This document shows, piece after piece, positions 1 through 9,012 of a DNA stretch of 64,000 bases. How positions within the stretch are numbered: the first letter of the stretch is position 1; each line of letters opens with the position of its first letter. The translations under genes and the position numbers were made by a program. This stretch comes from Obelidium mucronatum (lineage: Eukaryota; Chytridiomycota; Chytridiomycetes; Chytridiales; Chytriomycetaceae), in contig JAIVFH010000098.1 in assembly GCA_025765595.1 (NCBI GenBank), forward strand, positions 1 through 64,000, read 5' to 3'. Under the pieces are notes generated by a model that saw only the letters and a program-made list of their open reading frames with translations, was not told where the DNA came from and did no database searches.

Positions 1-1669
1 CGAAGGAAACAGCACCATAGAACATTACCCAATGAATACAATCAGAAAGCAAAAAGTCATTGGAATCAATTCTAAATACTACATGACTGTTGCATTTGCA
101 AATTTGTGGCTGAAGAATGTGCCGTCTGTAATGCTGTAAGTGTTGGTCCTAATAGCACTCCTAATAGCGATCCTAATCGCGGTCCTAATCGCGCTCCTAA
201 TCGCGCTCCTAATAGCGCTCCTAATAGCGTTCCGAATCGGAAGCGAATCGGAGAGCGATTAGGAGCGCGATTAGGAGCGCGATTAGGACCGCGATTAGGA
301 TCGCTATTAGGAGTGCTATTAGTAGTGTTTGTTGCTTGTCATTTACTGACAGGACTATTCCTTAGATGTAAAATGTATACTCTGCAGAATGCATACCATT
401 CAGCATTTCCTTCTGTTTCATCAGATACTGAACAGTATTCAGGGATTCCTTCAGCTGCATCATCATCTATTTTCAAGCGGGCGTATTACTTGTACCAGAT
501 GCTCCTATTGCAAGAGTACATTCAGGATCCAGCAGTTTCAGAGGCGCTTCAAGCAGCTCATGAAGATTTTGATTATTGCTGCTTCCAACCATCTTGGGGG
601 GAGAAGGGCAGACGGCTGTTTCCGTATTCCCTACATCTTGGAGAGTACTCAAGCAATCAAGTGTCTGATAATGTAGAAGATTTGCGGTTGGCAATGAAGG
701 AATATGTGGAGTGGATGAATGCGCACTTTGCAGTAAAATGGAAACATTCATGTGGAGAATGTCATGTTGTTGATAGCAAAGGCCAGGAGTATAGTGCGGC
801 AGTGATGGATGGAAAAGTGATGGGGCACTTGCTGTGCAGAGTGATTGGATGCAATTTGGACATCATTGGGATCAATACAAAATTCTGTATCAATCATGCA
901 GGATTGAAGGGGAAATGCATCATTTCAGGATGTGCGAATCAAAAACGAGAACGTGAGAACTCTTTTGATTACCAGCCGCTGTCGTGCAAGGAAGTAGAAC
1001 ATATGGAGGCGGTGGGAAAATTAGTGAGAAAACTGCAAAGAAGTATGGTGGAAAGACACGAGTGTCAGTGGGGCATGTGAAGGATGATGAAAGGAATTAT
1101 GAGGAGTTTGGGTTCTGTTACAGCCCATTTGACAGATTCCTGCCAGGGGTGTTCCTGGTTGTGTGGAGCTGTGGGCACATTATGGACATTGGGAAGATGT
1201 ACTCGTTTGAGTCCAACAAGTTTATCACAGGATTTCTTTGTCAAACATTCATGAGGCTGGATGAGTATCCTACATTCATGTTTTATGACAAAGCATGTGT
1301 TTTTGTCAGGACTTTGAAAAACGGCGCTCAGCAAAACAAGCTGCTCCACAAGTAAGGATGTATTTGCTGTGATAGAATCTAACTTCTGTGCTTAGGATGC
1401 TATACCAAAAAATCATCTGGGTTGTTGACAGATTTCACTTCAGAAACCATAGTCGTCGAGACAGATTCTACATGGAGAATTGTGACGCTAGGTCTTTTGC
1501 TAGGCTATACCAAGGTAACAAGCCTTTATTCAACACATCAGCAGCAGAACAGTGTGCTGGATGGTTTGAAAAAATGGGACACATTTTGCGATATTTGGAC
1601 CCTCTTCAGGCAGACTTTTTTTTGTTCAGCATGGTGGACATGAGAAATGACCAACTTAGCAAATGTTAG
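1..1669 (+). CDS. KDZ-transposon-associated cysteine-cluster protein, copy A (5' partial)
   Basis: This resembles the CxC5/CxC6-type proteins that travel with KDZ (Kyakuja-Dileera-Zisupton) transposons in fungi; their biochemical role is unknown to me. Visible marks are a cysteine/histidine cluster around 750-950 (CGECH, VMDGKVMG, CRVIGC, FCINH, CIISGC), then FLPGVFLVVWSCG near 1140, FYDKAC near 1285, VVDRFHFR near 1425 and FNTSAAEQC near 1540. Exon 1 runs off the left edge and ends at 135. Intron 136-365 (GTAAGT...TACTGAC...TTAG) joins in frame to TGTAAAATG, as its paralogue at 5.7-7.8 kb does. A second intron is 1352-1395. Between about 1000 and 1045 the reading frame shifts, so this copy may be a recent pseudogene. 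No KDZ transposase is seen nearby. Family assignment is from motif memory and fairly firm; functionality is not. Confidence 0.65.
149..322. repeat. 12-bp-unit inverted repeat (hairpin) filling an intron
   Basis: The left half is a run of 12-bp units of type CCTAATAGCNNT / CCTAATCGCGNT; the right half is its reverse complement (CGATTAGGAGCG type). About 60 bp of each arm match perfectly, from CTAATAGCACTCC at 149 inward and from 322 inward, with a short loop near 235 (CCGAATCGG...CGAATCGGAG). The whole structure lies inside the 230-bp intron 136-365 of the KDZ-associated gene. The homologous intron of the paralogue (7200-7259, minus strand) is 60 bp and lacks it. Units happen to be multiples of three and stop-free, so a spurious open frame runs through. 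Confidence 0.9.
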
Positions 1670-1857
1670 TTAGTAGCCAGAGGTTTCTTTGAAAAATTGA
1701 TAAATTTTTATGATTAATTTTAACTATAATATCATAAAATTCTGAAATTTTAATTTTGTATTTTTGCAATTTTTTTAAATTTTTTCAGATGGTTTGTAAT
1801 TTTTGGGAATTTTTTTAGAGTGTTTTGCAGTTGACAGTTATTTTCATAGGTTGTTAA

Positions 1858-2100
1858 GTCCTAGTCGGTCGTCCTAATAGGACTGAGTAGCTCCTAATAG
1901 GACAATGCTCAAATTGCAGGAAAAAGTTGTTTCCTCCTAACGAGAAGTGATTAGGACTCCATTAGGAGGCGGCTAGGAACGCCAATAGCCCTATTGGCCA
2001 TTCCGACTGGAGCCCGATTCGGGGTTACTCCGATTCGGACTCCGATTCGGACCCTAGTCGGACTCCGAATCGTTTCCCGAATCGGAGTCCGAATCGCGCG
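1858..2100. repeat. CCNAWTNGG palindromic repeat array 2, after AT-rich spacer
   Basis: From 1670 to 1857 the sequence is AT-rich with no gene visible. From 1858 it becomes an array of short near-palindromes: CCTAATAGG, CCTAACGAG, CCATTAGGAG, CCCTATTGGCC, then regular CCGATTCGG units spaced 12 bp apart near 2010-2060, closing with CCGAATCGG in the opposite sense. Same unit style as 149-322 but less regular. Confidence 0.8.
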
Positions 2101-2323
2101 TGCCGCTCGCTATAGTACGTGACTTGAGTGACTTGGGGTTAACAGAGCCATCCGCGTGCGGCTTGGTTATCCATTGGTAGCCGCTAATCCACGTCCCGTC
2201 TGCAACTGAGGGGGGCGAAAATGGAACATTGATGAAGTGTCTGCAGTCCCGACTGTTGCAGATACGGTCCAGCAGACCTGCGACTGTGCTGGCGTCTCCT
2301 GGGGCTAATGGATGTTCGGACAT
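2054..2323 (-). CDS. Orphan open frame, unknown
   Basis: An 89-codon frame whose first two thirds look protein-like and whose tail (SDSDSDSGNDSESD) is only the translated palindromic repeat array. No family recognised. It may be a terminal exon of the neighbouring repeated family or chance; the repeat-derived end argues against a functional gene. Confidence 0.2.
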   Translation of the reverse strand: MSEHPLAPGDASTVAGLLDRICNSRDCRHFINVPFSPPSVADGTWISGYQWITKPHADGSVNPKSLKSRTIASGTRDSDSDSGNDSESD

Positions 2324-2446
2324 TGAAAATCTTCTTTATTTTTAAAAATAAACCAAAGTCTTTTAAAAACAACCCAAGGTTTTTTTATTTGTGAAAAGAC
2401 AAACGGAGAGTAGGGAAGGAAGGGAATAAATAACCCACATATACTC

Positions 2447-2890
2447 TCAGAAGTCTGCCCTGTATCGCCCAGGCGTGTACAATTCCCCATCAACAATTGG
2501 GAGCCCTTCCATGAGTTCCCCATCAACCAAAACCATCCGATCGGGTCCCCAATCCGATCCCACGTCCGAACTTGAGTACGACAGTATTTCATCATTGTCG
2601 TCCTCCGCTTTTGGTGTTGGTCCAGGAGATCCACCAAATCTGTCATCCCCACGATTCCATCCAGCGCCAACAGGTTCCATCTTCACTTGTTCTTTTGATT
2701 CCATCTTCATCTGTTCTTTTGATTTGTATAATCCTTTCGACAGATTGAGCCGTATCCGCGCTTTTGGCTTAGTGTTGCTTGGTCCAGCATTGATGTACTC
2801 CACATCTGTTGATCTCCTTGACGCTGTCCCTTGATCAAACCGAATTGTTGCTTTTGGTTTCTTCGAGTTAACTCTGTTGGACAGGGGCCA
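2447..2890 (-). CDS. Repeated gene family of unknown function, copy 1
   Basis: A minus-strand frame whose protein matches, along most of its length, a plus-strand frame at about 13.5-14.0 kb. Shared stretches include AGPSN..PKA.I.LNL.K, a P-V-G-x-G-W-N segment, and a conserved C-terminus SDVGSDWG followed by ELYTPG.YRADF and a stop. Homology extends upstream of the first ATG (2803) to about 2870, so the true start lies further up or the gene is truncated there by the neighbouring LINE, whose A-tail (T16 at 2894-2909) begins just beyond. I recognise no domain. Two copies in repeat-rich DNA suggest it belongs to a mobile element. Confidence 0.45.
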   Translation of the reverse strand, partial: WPLSNRVNSKKPKATIRFDQGTASRRSTDVEYINAGPSNTKPKARIRLNLSKGLYKSKEQMKMESKEQVKMEPVGAGWNRGDDRFGGSPGPTPKAEDDNDEILSYSSSDVGSDWGPDRMVLVDGELMEGLPIVDGELYTPGRYRADF

Positions 2891-3020
2891 ACATTTTTTT
2901 TTTTTTTTTGGTATGAACTGTATTTTGTAATAAACACTTGTCGAACTACTATTTTCCCCCCAATTACTCGGATTGATTAGTAAGGCCCGGCCTCATACTC
3001 CGGGTTGCGATGATTTCCAC

Positions 3021-4221
3021 CTAACCCCCCTTGTAGATCCCCAGTCTACTATCACTACCACTTCCCCGCTCCCATCCTCCAACTCGTCTTGAGTTTCCAC
3101 CTATATTGTGCACCCCTAATCTACAACAACCCCACTTCCTCCACTCCCATCCCTCAGCTCCTCTTGAGCTTCCACACTTATCGGGGGCCTCGTTATCAAA
3201 AACCCCTGTGGGGAAAAAAGAGAGCCCCCATCTGGCCTCCATATGTCTCTTGCTTGTGGGGTTCCAGTCCCCTTGCTGCTTGCTTGGTCCTTGTGTTGGT
3301 AGGGTCCCCTCTGGATGGGTCGACCCTTGTCGCCATCCTTTGGGTATTTGTAGGGACACTGGTCCCATGTCCACATCTTCGTCAGGTATTTCCAGTCTTT
3401 GTCTTTCCCTTGCTATGTCATGGCTGATTTCTTCTAATGTTGTTTTCCCTTTTCTCAGCTCCTTGAATGCTCTGTCTTCATATTCTTGTAGTTCTTCCAG
3501 TTTCCTTTTCAGTTGTTTCTTTTCACTTTCCTTTTCCTCACGGTGTGTTTCCTTCTTTTTGTTTCCCTGTCTGTTCTGTTCATTGGTTTTCAATTTCTTT
3601 CCTGGCACTTGGCGCTTCTTTGGTTTGTGTTCGAATTCTTCATTCTTGACGTATGCGTTCATGTATCTGCTAGAAGTTGTTGTCCATCCAGGTCGTATTT
3701 TCCTGATTCCTTTTCTATCTTCAATTAGCGTTTTGATTGCTTTTTTAATTCTCCCCATTCTTCCTGAGCATTCATGGTTTCCTGTTGCATTCATTATCCC
3801 CTCGCATAGTTGACGTATGGTTTCATTTTTGATCTTTGTGGTTCTGGTTGTTCTTGGTTCATTGTTCCTTTCAGTTTTGTTTCTGGGTCCCTCTTTTCTG
3901 GGGTTTTTATCTTTCCTCTTGTTCTTTTTTTTCTCAGTGATTCCGCAGGCAAGTTCAAATTCAATTGTCTTTTCGTTGCGGTGTTTCCAGATTTTCTCCT
4001 TTACTTCGTATCTCAGGTCTTTCCATGCTTGTACAATAATTCTTCTGATGCTTTCCGCCTTCTGTACTCCACATTTTCTGATGCATTCGTGGGTTATTTC
4101 TGGTATAAGTCCATATCCTGCAATCTGTTCGAATGAGAATCTGTCTGTTTTGGAGTTTATTGGGTTCATGTCTTCTTCCATGTATTGTTTTGTTGGTTGT
4201 CCCATCCAGTTTCTGAACCAC
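3021..4221 (-). pseudogene. LINE ORF2 C-terminal extension, charged/coiled-coil
   Basis: After a frameshift near 4310, the element continues as a Lys/Arg/Glu-rich frame of about 400 codons with a predicted coiled coil around 3400-3560 (EKKQLKRKLEELQEYEDRAF). It ends at 3021 in a Gly/Trp-rich tail. Such an extension beyond the zinc motif is longer than in the LINE proteins I know. It could be a second cistron or a region specific to this lineage. Confidence 0.45.
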
Positions 4222-4303
4222 TTTTCCAGTTTGGTATTAATTTCATCTAGTGTCAGGTTACTTTCTTTCTCAATTTCTCCTTTCGGGTTGTTTCCCGTTG
4301 GTA

Positions 4304-5586
4304 TTAGAGTTGGTTGGATGTCTCCCTCAGGGTTACTGGGTTGTTGTGGTTTCTCCTTGCTTCCCTTTTGGCATTCTTCCTCATCTTTTTACTAAGATTT
4401 TCGATGAAGTTGGTCATGATTTTGCCTCTGGTTTCTTGCATTACTGGGCAGTTCCATAGGTGTTCATTCGTTTCTTCCTCATCTGAGAGGCATACTCTAC
4501 AGCATCCATCGGGGTAGAGGTCCTGATGTCTTCTTCGCATTTCTTTTTGGGTTGGTAGTTGCTTATGTGTTGAGTTTATCAGGTATTTCCTGTAGTGGCT
4601 GAGGTTTTCACTGGTGAATAGCGAGGTTGTTTTGTGTCCACATTGGATGACTGTGAAGGTAAGTCCCAGGTCTACCAGTTCCTGGATTTCTTTGATGTGT
4701 CTGTGCTTTGGTTGGTCTATCCATTCCAAGTGTGCTGCTATTTTGGTTCTTTCTTTTAGGTTGTTCCTGTATGCTCCCTCAATGATATTCCCATCTGCCT
4801 TTAGGATGAATTTTATGTTTGATTGGGCGTGGGCATTCTGTGTGAGCAGTGGTGCCATGTGTCCTTTGTTGGCATCCTTGTCAGCTTGTTCGTTGCCAAT
4901 TTCCCCACTGTGTCCTTTTACATGTTTCACCTCAGAACTGTCATTCCTTCTCTGTTTCTTTCTTTCATGATTTCACATGTGATTGCTGTGGACATTACAT
5001 TTGCTTTCTTGTTCAGTTCTCTGGGGTGTATGTTGAAGTTGAGTTCCTTTAGTCTATTGTAGGTCGAGATTACAGTCATGTTATCAATATTGATTGTGTT
5101 TGAGAAGTCCCCACACCCAATTAGTGCTGCGTTCATGGCCATGTGTTCAGGGTTTGCCGAGTGTGCATTTCCTTCCAGTTTGAAGTTCACTTGTCTGCCA
5201 CTGCTAGCGCCGTCTCTGACAAATACAGACCCTGCTATGCTTGGAGCCCCTTTGATGGTTTTCAGTGATCCATCGGTGTATATGTTGTCATATGTGTTGT
5301 TCAGACAATTGCTGATTCTGGTCCCAATGGCTTCTAGTGTTTGTTTGTCCCTGCAATTAAAGAATTTTCTTGCTCTCTTTGCACCATCATGTATGTTATT
5401 TCCATATGTTCCGGCTCTCCATGGTAGGGTCTTTTTTGTACTTGATTCCTCCACCTCTTGTTGGTCTGATAACTTCTCCTCCAACCCAGTCTTCTGTATT
5501 TCCCATATGTCAATGAGCAGGGGATTGTTGTACAGGTGCAGTTTGACATTATTGCCGTTTAATTTTGTCCCGCCAAAAGTGTCTTA
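4304..5586 (-). pseudogene. LINE ORF2 fragment: RNase H domain and zinc motif
   Basis: The order on the minus strand is DTFGGTK..., the RNase H core YTDGS (near 5280), an acidic PEHMAMNAAL helix (near 5140), a DN..VIST strand (near 5070), then VKGHSGEIGNEQADKDA (near 4910) with the catalytic-region His and Asp. A frameshift at about 4927 splits the domain. Downstream CRVCLSDEEETNEHLWNC (near 4480) is the CX2C..HX4C motif common after RNase H in fungal Tad-like LINEs. The first frame is open to about 5586, where homology stops because of 5' truncation. Family assignment is firm at LINE level, not at clade level. Confidence 0.75.
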
Positions 5587-5737
5587 ACAAAAAATGGCAA
5601 AAATGCGCAGTTGGTAGTGATGAATGGGCTTTCTCGTTCTCCCGCTCCCAAACACTGTTCTCATTCTCTCTGATCTGTGTTTCTCACTGTCGACGCAAGG
5701 GGCACTAAAACCAAGTTTGTAAATGCGAGTTTGTTAT

Positions 5738-7841
5738 TTATTCATCCTCTTCTTCCTCATCCCCTTCCACTCCTTCACCATCATCTTTGCTGGCGTCTTC
5801 ATCATCCTCCTTGTCATCCTTTTCTTGTTGTTCCCCCTCGGCTTCCATTTGGTCTTCGCTTTCGTTTCTAATAACTCTTTTCTTCTTTGAATTCTGTTCT
5901 GGATGTCGTCGTTTCTCAAGTCTGCGAGACACCACATAATGAAATCCGCTTGGACAGGCTCGTGGAAGTGAATCAGGTGAGCGGTTTGATCGAACCACTT
6001 GGCACACTGTTCTGCCGCGGACGTGTTGAACCTTCCCTTTCCATTTGCAGGCCTTCCGGATGTCAATTCCTTGAATTTTGCTGGATCGCAATGCTCTGTA
6101 CAGAAGTTGTCCCTGTGCATCGAAAGTGGAACCTGTCAACCACAAACGTAACAGTCTTGTACAAGAACCTGATTCCAACAAAGATTGGTGGTAAGTATAA
6201 GAACAGAACACTATATAATGAACAGAGCGCATAATAATAAATAAGTTAAGTGCACCTTTCATATATTGTGAATTTTCCTGCAACGTGTCGGGCGCATAGG
6301 GATTGGAGCAAGCGGCAGGCTCTATCGTAGAAAACAAAGGTAGGTACTTCGCCCATTCGCGCAAAACAGTGGCATAAGAAGCGAGAAATAAAGGTAGAAG
6401 GCTCAAAAGAGTACATCTTAGATATTCCAATGATCATGCCGCAGCTCCATACAGCCATAAAGATTCCAGGCAGGAACCGCTGCTTCAGTCTGTACTTGAA
6501 CCGCTGATTCGCTACTAACTCTTTTTCTTGTGTATCAATATGCACTGTAGATGTTCGCGTTTTCTTGGACTTTCGCGTCGCTTTAAAGTCCTTGTTCCAC
6601 TGTTTCCCAATGATTTCCTGGACAGTCGCGTTGTGAGAGCTGAGTCCGCAGGTACTCAAAACAGTGTCTGTCTTTTTTCGCTTGCAGCCAGAGATGATGC
6701 ACTCATTCTTCAGCTGGGCATGCGATGAGCAGAACAATGTGTTCACACCAAGAATAGGCAACACACAGCCAGGCACAGAACATAAATGACTTTCCCATCC
6801 ATTACACTGCCAGAGATTTCTTTTCCATTGTAAAACTGGTGGCACCCGTCGCAGCGGTGACATCACTTCTTGCTGAAGTAGTCAGTCATGAAGGTGACGT
6901 ATTCCCGCATCGCGGGTCTGATGTCATGAATAGAATCACCTGTTTTTGGTAAGTATGGACCCAGAAATAGGGAGTTGTTCCACAAATGTGTTGTTTTGGG
7001 GGCCCAGGAAGGTCTGAAGTGAGTGTACTGCATATGTTCATAGTCATCATTGGCAGGGATCTTGGAGATGTACTGCTGCAGTAGTAGCATGTGATACACG
7101 TAAAATCCACATTTGAAGATCACTGCGCTGTCTGGATCAGGCACTTTGATGGTTGGGAGGGCCAGTGAATATGTGCGCTGCTCACGATACAGCTTCACCC
7201 TATGTGCGAGGCATGAGTAAATAAGCAATTTAGTATTTAACATGCAAGAAAATACCAACAGAAGGCCAGATGGCAGGTGCTTTAGCCAGAGATCCGCAAA
7301 AGGTATGGTGACGTAGTACTGCTCATTGATCTTGAGGAAGCCAACTGACAGGATTTTTCAAGTGGATACATCTCTATCAACTGCTTCTGACAGAATCCAC
7401 ATTGTACCACATGCGGCACTTAGTGCAGTTGCCCTTGAACAGCAACGCTTGGTATGGGCCTTCCATCCCCAACACCACTACTTGTGTGCTGCTGAAAGTC
7501 AAGTTTTTGGTGCACCTGTGGCATTGCGAGAATGGAGCCACAAGGGCAGATGGCTGGACAGGTTTCCAGTGATTGACCGCGTCCATGCCTGGGCACTGGA
7601 ATACTCTGTCAGCCAAGGTAAATACTTTTTCATTGGTCAAGGAAAACTGCTTGGAGATGTGATCACAGATGGCCCTCATGCGGTTGTTGTTGTCATATAG
7701 TTTGACTGCGGACTTGTACCTATGTAGGAATGGCTTGACTTTCCGCAACTTGTTGGCCACAACTACTGCTCTTGCTTCATCTATGAAGGAGGTCACTTGG
7801 ATCCCATTACAAAAAAACTGGATTGGCTGGTGGTGGAACAT
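5738..7841 (-). pseudogene. KDZ-associated cysteine-cluster gene, copy B (degraded)
   Basis: Paralogue of the gene at 1-1669. From right to left: an N-terminal portion with CHRCTKN...GMEGPYQALLFKGNCTKC (near 7400-7520, CxC5-like zinc cluster); INEQYYVTIPFADLWLKHLPS (near 7300), matching INSKYYMTVAFANLWLKNVPS of copy A; a 60-bp intron 7200-7259; the region RPSW...REYVTFM (6880-7040); FLPGIFMAVWSCG (near 6440); VVDRFHFR (near 6130); and FNTSAAEQC (near 6015), with an acidic/basic tail to 5738. Damage: an in-frame TGA at about 6868, and frameshifts near 7340, 6785 and 6120. It is longer at both ends than copy A because copy A is cut by the window edge. Confidence 0.7.
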
Positions 7842-8713
7842 GTATGACTGATCAAGGTGCTGCTTTCATGGTCTCCTGCAAGCTTTTTTTCAAGGTAAGG
7901 ATAACCAGTAGTCATTTGACTTTTACCTTCTTAAACAAAGAATAACAGGTTCACCTATTGTGCAAGATCCATTACATGGAGCTGATTCCAGGGCTGCAAA
8001 GGACTCACTGGGGAAATACACACAAACTTCTTCAATGACATGAATCGCGTAGTTTGGAGAAACTTCAAATCTCGTGAAGCATTGAACAAGTTTTTTGAGT
8101 ATTGCCGATCAAAGTAGGAAAATACATCACAGCCCTTGTTGAAAATCAGGAGAAGGTCTGCTTCTACCACACAAAAAATGTTTTTTCTGCTGGAAATAAT
8201 GCGACCAGTCGCGGCGAAGGATCCAACAGTCGTGCAAAGACAGGAGTGGACTTAAAAAAGTTTACAATGGCGCAGACTATTTTGCATTTATTGGACATCA
8301 ATTCACGGCAGGCAAAGTCAGTAACGATCTCTAAACTGGTTGAAAAGGGCAAGCAATACAGTGAAAGCGTCGAAGAGAAACTTGCTGCAGAGGTTTGAAT
8401 AGCAGAACTTGATATTGCAGGTTGTGTACCACTAATTTGGTTTATTCAGAATGAACAGTGCTACCAATACAATGTGGAGCTGCTGCAACACACCACCAGT
8501 ACAGACGCTTACAATGCATTCATTTCAAGAAATACAGTTGAGGCCATAGTTCAACGCAACCCTAGTCACTGTACTGGTTCAGATACTGCTACACGTCATT
8601 CTGTCACATTGAATCCAGTGAATTGTACAGATTGCTCTTTCCATGTGTCAAATAAAATGCCTTGCCGTCACATAATGGCGTTGATAGCACACCTTAAGTT
8701 GAATCCAATGGGG
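7810..8713 (+). pseudogene. MULE-type transposase, C-terminal part with SWIM zinc finger
   Basis: MTDQGAAFMVSC (7848) fits the second catalytic Asp region of MULE transposases. It is followed by an intron (donor GTAAGG near 7895, acceptor AACAG near 7948), then VHLLCKIHYMELIPGLQ, FNDMNRVVWRNF (8030), and EGSNSRAKTGVDLKKF (8220), typical of FAR1/MULE proteins. An intron at about 8393-8449 leads to the SWIM motif CTDCSFHVSNKMPCRH (8624-8671). The coding stretch ends at LNPMG with a GTAAGC donor at 8713. A frameshift near 8010 and a TAG at about 8115 show decay. The N-terminal half is absent; its place is taken by copy B of the KDZ-associated gene on the other strand. Confidence 0.7.
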
Positions 8714-8741
8714 GTAAGCATTCAAACACATCCATTGCACG

Positions 8742-9012
8742 TACTCCTATTCGGAAAACGATTTGGAGTCCGATTGGGGCCCGATTAGGGCCCGATTCGG
8801 GTCCAAATCGGAGTCCAAATCGGACTAGGCTGTCTGTTAGGCCTAACAGCACTCCAAACGGACTCCAATTGAGCTCCAAATGCGCTTTCAATCGGATTTA
8901 TAGCTCCTAACGGCGTTTTCAGCCCATTGGTAATAGCGTGTTGATAGTCCTAGTCGGAAAGCTAGTCAAACGCGGCTAGGGGTCCTACTAGGATACCCGT
9001 TAGGACTCCAAA
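8742..9012. repeat. CCNAWTNGG palindromic repeat array 3
   Basis: Starts 30 bp after the GTAAGC donor at the end of the MULE SWIM exon. Units such as CCGATTGGGG, CCCGATTAGGG, CCCGATTCGGG, CCAAATCGG, GGCCTAACAG, CCTAGTCGG and CCTACTAGG, spaced 11-12 bp in the first 90 bp and looser afterwards. Substitutions on one side of the core are often matched on the other, keeping the palindrome. Confidence 0.8.

Larger units (their letters stand above)
2894..5587 (-). mobile_element. 5'-truncated non-LTR retrotransposon (LINE)
   Basis: Minus-strand element carrying an RNase H domain, a CCHC-like zinc motif and a long C-terminal extension. It ends toward the left with a possible poly(A) tail (16 T on the plus strand at 2894-2909). 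No endonuclease or reverse transcriptase domain is present; the right end stops abruptly in coding sequence, just after an in-frame TAA, as expected of 5' truncation during target-primed reverse transcription. I found no clear target-site duplication. Several frameshifts make it inactive. Confidence 0.7.

Noticed and set aside
106..135. A continuous 324-codon frame starting at 106 with repeated PNR/PNS units
   Set aside because: The start lies out of frame with the conserved exon 1, and the repeated residues are the translated hairpin inside an intron.
1024..1043. 20-nt GT...AG segment whose removal joins the two frames of the KDZ-associated gene
   Set aside because: Comparison with copy B favours a simple frameshift, since the spliced product would be about ten residues too short; such short GT-AG pairs are common by chance.
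3089..5587. Numerous Phe/Leu/Ser-rich plus-strand frames resembling membrane proteins
   Set aside because: Antisense shadows of the minus-strand LINE.
7606..7625. 20-nt GT...AG insertion in copy B relative to fragment C
   Set aside because: Both versions stay open, so nothing shows it is spliced; a plain insertion is enough.
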